A stretch of 64,000 nt of DNA, taken from assembly GCA_030686995.1 (NCBI GenBank), contig CM060696.1, positions 7,546,487 to 7,610,486 of the forward strand. The letters are read 5' to 3'. This document shows positions 57,563 through 64,000 of the stretch, one piece after another (within the stretch, counting starts at the first letter, position 1; the number at the start of each line of letters is the position of its first letter). The position numbers and the translations under genes are program-made. Source of the DNA: Artemisia argyi. Taxonomy: Eukaryota; Streptophyta; Magnoliopsida; Asterales; Asteraceae. The notes under the pieces were generated by a model. The model was not told where the DNA came from, did not search any database, and was given only the letters and a program-made list of their open reading frames with translations.

Positions 57563-57960
57563 ATAATGGATTTGAATCTCTTTACCAAAAGCCATTACTT
57601 CTGGAGTAGCCAAATGTTTCAGTTCAAGTAAGAACTATGGTACACTGATAACCATGTGATTTTGAGCAAACCACCAGCTGTAACGGATTTGATTTGTCTT
57701 TACCAGAAGTCGTTTGCTTCTGGACTAGCCAACTCTTGATGGAATTCAGTCATCATCTTGGTGAGTTGATTACCAATTATGGTTTTCCACTGCCTTTACC
57801 ACAAGCCATAACCTTGCGGGCTAGCCAACTCTTTACTTTTTAGGCTATGGAGAGTTGAATACCATACAATTTTGGGTAAATTGTCAGCCATAAACGGATT
57901 TGATATATCTTTACCAAGATCCGTTTACTCCTGGATTAGCCAATTCTTCTGTCGTTTAGA
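57563..57960. repeat. Four tandem repeats (96-117 bp), each with a covarying stem
   Basis: Units are anchored by the stem AATGG/CCATT (57565-57596), AACGG/TCGTT (57682-57714), TATGG/CCATA (57778-57810) and AACGG/CCGTT (57893-57925). The outer span is 32-33 bases, and each has CTTTACCA in the loop and CTAGCCAA (or GTAGCCAA, TTAGCCAA) after it. Confidence 0.75.
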
Positions 57961-58076
57961 CATGGCGGAGTGATAACCACAAATAAATTGAAGCTCAAGT
58001 GAAAAAAATTTAAAATTTTTGCCAAAAACGGGGGTACTAGATGGTAAAATGTGATCAAATTCGCTAGAATTCCCCG

Positions 58077-58114
58077 CCCCCCACACTTAGAATTGAATAT
58101 TGTCCTCAATATTC
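58077..58114 (-). promoter_or_regulatory. Hairpin plus AAGTGTGGGGGG module, minus strand
   Basis: GAATATTG, loop AGGA, CAATATTC: a perfect 8-bp stem that differs from the A/B stem by a C-G to T-A pair exchange. AATTCT then AAGTGTGGGGGGCGGGG follow on the minus strand. Confidence 0.7.
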
Positions 58115-58539
58115 AAAGTCCCGGCTATTATGCCGACTCTTTGAACGTAAAAAGGCAACATTACAAGCTAAATGTGGAAACACCATTTTTCACTTTATTT
58201 TATTGATTATATATACATGGTAACACAGCAGGGGCACTCCCCCACACTTAGGGTGAAAACCCCATATACATGCTACTGTTTTTGTTTATCGAGTCGCTAG
58301 CTTGACTCGTCCCCGAATTCATTTGTTCTTGGGGAAGCATGATGTTGAAGAGAGAATCTCCATCGGACTTTTGATGAGTGCTCAAACACTCATCATTTTT
58401 GGTCAAATCTGAACTGCAAAACATACATAAACACTCAGTAATGCATCAAAATACTAAAAATATTTCAAAATTGTGTTTTATATGTTTTAGATGCAAAATG
58501 AGTAAAAACAAATGAAAAACGTACAAAGTTTGCATAAAT

Positions 58540-59010
58540 GGCAGTTTCAGTCCCCCAACTTTCAAAAATTGGCAAAAATAGTCCCTGAGCACGTATTTTA
58601 AAAGAAAAGTCACCAAAGGTCCTTTTGAAACCATAAATTGTCATATTTAGTCCTTTGGTGAAAAATTTAAAAGTTTTGAGAATTTACAAGTTTGGTCCCT
58701 GAACTTCATAATTTGGCAGAATTGGTCCTTGGTGGAATATTTTGGATGAAAAGTCAACATTGGTCTTTGGGAATTTACAAATTGTAAACATTGGTCCTTG
58801 AAATGAAAGTTTGAAGAATATACACTTTTGGTCCTTCAAGTTTCAACATTTGACAGTTTCAGTCCCTGGGGAGTTTAAATTGGAAAATTAGCTTTTATGG
58901 TCCTTTGGTAAATGGAACTTGGCAATTATGGCCCCTTGGATAACTTTGAACAGTTGGCAAAATTCACCCTTCGATTTTCAGCAAGTTACACTTTTGGTCC
59001 TTGGGTTTAT
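58540..59010. repeat. Degenerate repeat of a GGTCCYTGRACTTT-like phrase
   Basis: About ten diverged units of roughly 40-50 bp, containing TTTGGTCC or TTCAGTCC, an AACTTT phrase and a TTGGCA phrase. The inverse is found at 26400-26900. Confidence 0.7.
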
Positions 59011-59466
59011 TTTACCACTACATACCAAATGGACTATATTTACTTGACATTAAACCCAATCCACCCAAGCCCATGAATACCCCATAGCCCAACTCACCAC
59101 AGCCCATCCTACACTAAAAATAAAACACAACCGTTTTTTATTATCTCACCCTAGGTCAAAATTGGTCAAACCTCCCTTCCCCCTCCACTTGGATACCTGC
59201 TACTCCAACACCATCATCACATCTACACTACTTTCCCCAAACTCCAACCCTGCCATACTCACTTTCCACCACTAACCAACAAAACCCTTCCCCCCCCTCC
59301 CCTGCCAAAAGCAAAAAGCCAAGAGCCAAACTACAACTAGCAAAGTCACCTTCCCGCCAAAACAAAATTAAGGGCTGAGATCAAATTTAACATCATCAAT
59401 GGTTGGGATTTGCTGAAGAGAAGCACAGGAACAAGACCAATGTGAAACCCTAGCTTATATTTTCAG

Positions 59467-59475
59467 TATAAATAG
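59467..59475 (+). promoter_or_regulatory. TATA box in the D LTR
   Basis: TATAAATAG, about 1.1 kb into the LTR; the best TATA match in it, suggesting U3 is about 1.1 kb and the transcript leader is unusually long (about 3.4 kb before the gag ATG). Confidence 0.5.
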
Positions 59476-61094
59476 AACAATTTGTAGCCAATTTTGGCAG
59501 TAGATTTTAGGGTTAAAGTAGATTTAGTGTAATGTAGTTTTAATTAATCCTTATCTTTTTTCAGTTTTATTTTTACTAATGTACTCCCCTCTTTGAATTT
59601 AATGCAATTTCAGTTCTTCATTTAGTATTTCCCAACTGCTTATTCAAATTTGCTTAATTCCATTGTGTATTTGCCTTCAGCTTATCCATTGCTTATCCTG
59701 CCTTGTTTACTGCCTAAAATAACTTAGTTTAGATTGTTATTAATTAGTTGTAAGTAAAATGTCAGTTGGTGTAAGCTTTGCATAGAATAGATAAAGTTAG
59801 CTTGAAATTGCTTATTCTAGTTAACCTATTAAATTTGCTTGTTTAGTTCTTGATTCTGCTTTGTCAGTAGTACTAGATTTAAGTTAAGTTTGTATTTTCA
59901 AATAATTTAGTTCTTAGCAGGCCTTGATAGTGGAAGTTTTCATAATCACCCCTTAAAGGGGTGTTTGGTTCAGTGAGTTCTCAGATGACTCATGGTGTGT
60001 TAATGTCTAAGTTTGGTCTAGACAACACTTCTTAGGATCATAGAGGATAATTACCACATCAAAGTAAGTCCTTGTTCATTCAAAGTCAACATCGTCTCTT
60101 AAATCTTACTTTTGCATATACAGTAGTGAATTTGAGTTGCATTAGGTAGTATATAGTGGCAAAAGTAAGTAAATTAGCTTAATTTCATTTCATATTGGCT
60201 TATAACATCAAAACAGGTCACTATCTTTCATTAAAAATTCATTTTAGTCAACTGTAACCAAAATTGAAAAAGTCAAAAGTGTCCCTTTTTGCAGAAAACC
60301 AGATCTTGGGATTGCATTTATGAGTTTTGTGATTGGTTTTAACCTTTGGAATTTGTACCATTTAGAATACCCCAGCTGAGCTTTAAAAATCCACCCTCAT
60401 CTCATTTTTTAGAATTTTATTGGTGGCTTTTTGGAGGGCTTAAACAGGGCTGCAGGCCACTGTTTTCCCTGCACCCAGGTTTTTGCTAGATTTCATTTGA
60501 CCATGAGTTGGTCAAATCTTGGCCCAAGGTTTTTATTTGTGTTGATTTAGAAAGACTGTCAGGTGGCAATTAGGATTTAGGAGGTAGTCTTCCCAATAGT
60601 GCTTATCTCACTGCTTAATTTAAGCATTCTTTTGGCTTATTTTTGCCTAAGGCTGCTGTTTGAACAGTTGAGCTTGTTGTTTGATTCTTATTCATTGGAT
60701 TATGTTGCAGTTATAATTGTTATTTATGCTTGATGTTGCTGTTCTTACTTGTTGTTGTTTTGATTGTTCAAGCTTATGTGCCTAACTGAGCTTATTGATG
60801 TGCTTGTTCTGCTGTTACTTTTTGCTTCTTTTGATTCATGATCTGAGAGTGTTGATTTCTTGTGTGTTGTTTAATCTTGTTGTAGTTATTATCATTGTAG
60901 TTGTTTGCTGTTAAACTACTTAAGTTGTGTTAGTTTATGTTAAGTGTTAGCTTTTGGCTTTTGCTCACTTGAGGGCTGCTAATCACACCCTCAGACCTGT
61001 CCATCAGTTTCCTTTTTTAACTGTGCTTAAGATAGATTTAGGTTTGGATTTAGGTTTTCATTGATAGTTGGTAATATAGACTTAATTAGAATTA

Positions 61095-61580
61095 GCTTAT
61101 CTAAGTTTGTAACAGCTTATAGGTGTTTTTTGATAAGCTGGCATATCCATTTTTGCCCCCTGCCTGTTGCACACTTGTTTGTTATTAGGTCTGTCCATGC
61201 AGCCATCTTCATAAGCTCATTCCAAGCCCAGTAGTGGACCCCACAAGCTGATCCTTGGCTTATTAGATAGCTCACCTGGCCAGCTTATAGGATCAAGGTT
61301 CAGTTTGGACCCCTACACCCCCCTGTGGACCACACATTAGCCTGCACTTTGGCCATTGTGACCTGCCAAATTGGCATATTTGGCCTGAGCTTATAGCTTA
61401 TTTTCTGAGCTTATTTCCCTTCTTGTGCTTATTTCAAGTCCCTATAGCCTAGTTTTAATTCAACTTGTTTGGTGGAAGCATTTTGTAGCCTTTTGAGTAG
61501 CTTTTACATAGCCCAAAATCCTAATAAGCTTGTATATAAGCTGTTAAGCTCCTCAGCTTGCATTATGCTTATTATTGATT
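61095..61580. repeat. AGCTTAT-word cluster in the D LTR
   Basis: AGCTTAT, GGCTTAT, TGCTTAT and the inverted ATAAGCT recur about 18-20 times in 500 bp, in no fixed period. Confidence 0.55.
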
Positions 61581-62655
61581 CCCATTAAACTTGTTTTCAC
61601 AAAAGTTTCTTGTAATCGGTAGTTGAATAGTTGTGTAAAAGAAAAACAAGAAAAAACCAAATTTAATTTTAGTGATAGCTTCTATTTAATAGAAATTATC
61701 TTTTTAATTTCCCTTTTTAGCTTATTATTAAGCAATTTCACATTTTTATATTTTTCTTAGATTTCTTTTATATTAAAATAATTTTAGGAATTTTTCTAGA
61801 TTTTTCTCTTTTCATTTGCTATTTTTAATAATTAATATTAGTTTTATTAGTAGTTAATTAATATTAGATAATTAAATAGTATAAATAGTTTTTATTAAGT
61901 ACTCCTATGTTTTTATATTTTTCCTAGGTTTTAAATGTCATAAATTATTTTTAAAAAAAGTTTTAGAATTTTTACTATTCATTTGCTATTTTTCTTTAAT
62001 TTAATTAGCTTAATTAATATTTAAATCTTAATTAATTAATAATAAATAGATAAAAAGTAGGAAAAATATTTTTTTAGTTTTAAAATTACTTTTATATTAT
62101 TTTAGAATTTTTATAATTAAATTTTCATTTCTCTAGCTTAAATTCATAATTAATGTATTTTTAAATATAATTAATTAGTTAATAATTAGTAATTAATTAA
62201 TAGTAATTAATTAAATAGTGTAAAAATTATTTTTCTTTTTCTAAAAATTTTCTTTTATCATTAGGATTGTAAAAATGTAATTTTCATGTTCGTAGGTATT
62301 TTATTTCACCAAAACTCGCGTTTTATTTCGTACGTCTACGTAGAATTAAATCAAACGAACACGTTTTTAGACTTAGCTCACGTTTTTAGTGTATCTGATC
62401 ATCAGTAATTGTTTATATAGTGTTTCTAAGTTATTTTCATTCCTCATATCTTAGTGTAATCGTACAAATCACTCAAACCCCTTTTCTATCCAAATTCATC
62501 CGATCACAAACCCGTGTTGATTACCATCACACCTCGTCGGGACATAACGACCCAGGGAATACACTGTACTTCACGGAGATTGACTCCTAAGCTGTTTGAC
62601 TTGGTTGACCATTTACCTGGTCAATTAGGTTGACTGTTTGGAGCCAATCAAATTT

Positions 62656-62673
62656 TGGCGCCATTGTCGGGGA
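62656..62673 (+). promoter_or_regulatory. Element D primer binding site (tRNA-Asp type)
   Basis: TGGCGCCATTGTCGGGGA, five bases after the LTR end. Confidence 0.8.
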
Positions 62674-62939
62674 GGTTGTGCGCGTTATTCTCTAAACGGT
62701 TTGCAGATTAGTGAATCTGGATATACACCCATTGTATATTTACCATCCTTGTGTATATTTTCAAAAAAACTGTTCCCGAAAACATTTTAAAATCAGTTTT
62801 CAACGAACACAAAAACACAAAAAGATTTTCTTTCTTATTTATATAAAATGTTTATCAAAAATCACAAAAATATCCATCTTTATCCTCCTACCTTTTTGAT
62901 TCTACATTTCTTACCCTCCAAAACCATTTGATTCTTTCT

Positions 62940-64000
62940 ATGTCTCATCCACACCTTCTTGATTGTCAATGGTGTGGTGGTCCTTATAATGGTGGTAATT
63001 GCCTCAGTTGTGTCATGCTTGAGTCGGGCAACGGGTCTGTTTATAACCAGAATCCATATTCCTACCATGACACGACTGATTCATTTCATCAGCTACCACA
63101 TCATGAGACTCAGCAGTTTTACTGTTGTGAGTATTGTGGTGGTTCATACTATAGTTCTGATTGTCAATCGGGAAACACGCTTGTCCGTGAGCAGGTTCCT
63201 GATAACAATTATGACTACAGCACATACGACTCACAGCCACATCAGTTCAACTGTTGTGAGTACTGTGGAGGTCCTCACTTTAGCTCGGATTGTCAAATAG
63301 GGAATCCATTTCCTTGCAACAATTACGACTATTCGTTTCAAGACCCACCTCCACAATACCAAATGATCCAAGCCACTCTTCAATACCCGCAAGACCTTTG
63401 TCTAGAGGTTCTTGAGAAATTTAAAGAATTTAAGGAGGAGTTGGCTAATATTTCGCTTCGCCATGCTCAAAGTTCTTCTTGTGCGTATTGTGGGAGTCCT
63501 CATGATGATTTTCAATGTCAACCGTATTATAAACCTGAACATTTTTCTAGTTCTGATACATCCGGTTTTGACACATCCACACCCCCACAATTTCCACTCA
63601 TTCAATATTCCCGTGGGAAATCCATGGAAGAATTACTTGCAGAAGAACGAGCTGCTAGAAACGAAAAGACCATGGAAGAATTACTTGTCGAGGAACAAGC
63701 AGCTAAAACACGTGCCAAATTTCGTAAAGCTGCTCTTCTCGATTATGATGATGATAGTGATAATGTAGATACCCTTGATATCCTTCAATTTTATAAGGGT
63801 TCTTCAGATTCATCAGTAGTGATTCCTTCCATGGATAATCCGGGAGATAATAATGTAACGAAGTCACCAGCCGTTGATCAAATGGAAGAATCCATAACTG
63901 CTAGTCCTTCTCAACTCCCTCAGTCTACCATTATCACACCCGAGGTTCCCACTCACTTTCTGAGCATGGGGGATGAGCATCTTGACACTGTTCCTGAAAA
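62940..64000 (+). CDS. Cys-rich gag-like protein of element D, partial
   Basis: Open from ATG 62940 to the window end, 353 codons without a stop, so it is incomplete. Four Cys clusters: residues 9-21 (CX2CX8C, His replaced by Tyr), 63-75 (His to Tyr), 106-118 (CEYCGGPHFSSDC) and 181-193 (CAYCGSPHDDFQC). The last two are intact CX2CX3HX4C, one residue shorter than the usual CCHC knuckle. After them come Glu/Ala-rich heptads (MEELLAEE and MEELLVEE, a duplicated phrase, about 229-257) and an acidic, Ser-rich part ending LSMGDEHLDT. Such proteins are very common in Asteraceae elements. RNA binding is inferred from the knuckles. The upstream 265-bp leader is A/T-rich. Confidence 0.7.
   Translation, partial: MSHPHLLDCQWCGGPYNGGNCLSCVMLESGNGSVYNQNPYSYHDTTDSFHQLPHHETQQFYCCEYCGGSYYSSDCQSGNTLVREQVPDNNYDYSTYDSQPHQFNCCEYCGGPHFSSDCQIGNPFPCNNYDYSFQDPPPQYQMIQATLQYPQDLCLEVLEKFKEFKEELANISLRHAQSSSCAYCGSPHDDFQCQPYYKPEHFSSSDTSGFDTSTPPQFPLIQYSRGKSMEELLAEERAARNEKTMEELLVEEQAAKTRAKFRKAALLDYDDDSDNVDTLDILQFYKGSSDSSVVIPSMDNPGDNNVTKSPAVDQMEESITASPSQLPQSTIITPEVPTHFLSMGDEHLDTVPE

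Larger units (their letters stand above)
57563..58371 (-). mobile_element. Remnant of a further minus-strand Ty3-type element (3' region)
   Basis: Bounded by C on the left and D on the right. It has no ORF. It contains four tandem hairpin repeats, a minus-strand hairpin module with AAGTGTGGGGGGCGGGG (58114-58077) and a second AAGTGTGGGGGAGTG tract (minus strand, 58250-58236). This is the 3' non-coding layout of the A/B/C type. Confidence 0.6.
58372..62650 (+). repeat. 5' LTR of element D
   Basis: Starts TGATGAGTG with an inverted partner CACTCATCA 15 bases on (a terminal hairpin) and ends GGAGCCAATCA next to the PBS. It contains a GGTCC-type repeat (58540-59010), a TATA box (59467), A/T-rich DNA and AGCTTAT words. 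The end sequence recurs inverted at 41737-41961. Confidence 0.7.
58372..64000 (+). mobile_element. Element D: long-LTR Ty3-type retrotransposon, 5' part
   Basis: A 4.28-kb 5' LTR, tRNA-Asp-type PBS, short leader and a Cys-rich ORF that runs off the window. The 3' half is outside, so TSD and autonomy cannot be judged. LTR length suggests a Tat/Ogre-like lineage (inference). Confidence 0.7.

Noticed and set aside
62959..63768. Plus-strand ORFs of 113 and 118 codons near the window end
   Set aside because: Out-of-frame with the uninterrupted 353-codon frame from 62940, which carries the Cys motifs.
1..64000. tRNA, rRNA and intact host genes
   Set aside because: None recognised by eye; the PBS sites are complements of tRNA ends, not tRNA genes. 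A tRNAscan run would settle it.

Overview
The window reads as a flowering-plant nuclear genome, dense in transposable elements and without an intact host gene. The retroelement proteins look like those repeated by the thousand in Asteraceae (daisy family, Anthemideae-like): a SIRE-type Copia polyprotein, Athila-type ORFs, dead retropepsin-like ORFs and a gag with CX2CX3HX4C knuckles. The family placement comes from protein recognition, not from a search.

Layout. 1-79 and 18662-18945 are two halves of one old retroelement ORF (minus strand). They are split by element A (80-18661, plus strand, TSD CCAGC), a non-autonomous Ty3/Athila-like element with 1406-bp LTRs. The 5' LTR of A is itself split by a full-length Copia element (167-12407, minus strand, TSD GTTCC) whose ORFs are broken by two stops and two frameshifts. 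A solo LTR of the A family lies at 20206-21408 (TSD GGATA). 21409-25300 holds a decayed second Copia (gag remnants, PBS, one LTR). 25301-27023 is a fragment of a long-LTR family. 27024-29761 is a patchwork of DNA-transposon pieces: a PIF/Harbinger remnant, a foldback element and two MITE-like elements. A 5'-truncated LINE follows (29945-31860).

32969-38760 is gene-fragment territory. A Helitron-like 3' terminus (CTAG plus a 16-bp palindrome) faces leftward. Behind it, on the same strand, are an exon-like ORF, a decayed HSP101/ClpB N-terminal half and a three-exon fragment whose exons 2 and 3 join in frame. A second LINE (40255-41736) is interrupted by an LTR fragment.

Element B (41962-49493, minus) shares LTRs and 3' region with A but carries gag, protease and a protease/integrase-tail fusion; its flanks do not match. 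Element C (49494-57562, plus) is Athila-like, with two retropepsin-like domains placed before an ATHILA-type ORF and no RT or integrase. 57563-58371 is the 3' region of another minus-strand element with tandem covarying hairpins. Element D (58372 to the window end, plus) has a 4.3-kb LTR, a tRNA-Asp-type PBS and a Cys-rich gag-like ORF that runs off the window.

Two cross-element patterns stand out. Several families carry their own reiterated CG-containing palindromic word in the LTR or leader. The Ty3-type elements share a hairpin followed by AAGTGTRRGGG, and the hairpin stems covary between families. Elements A, B and C lack RT, so any copying would need enzymes supplied in trans.
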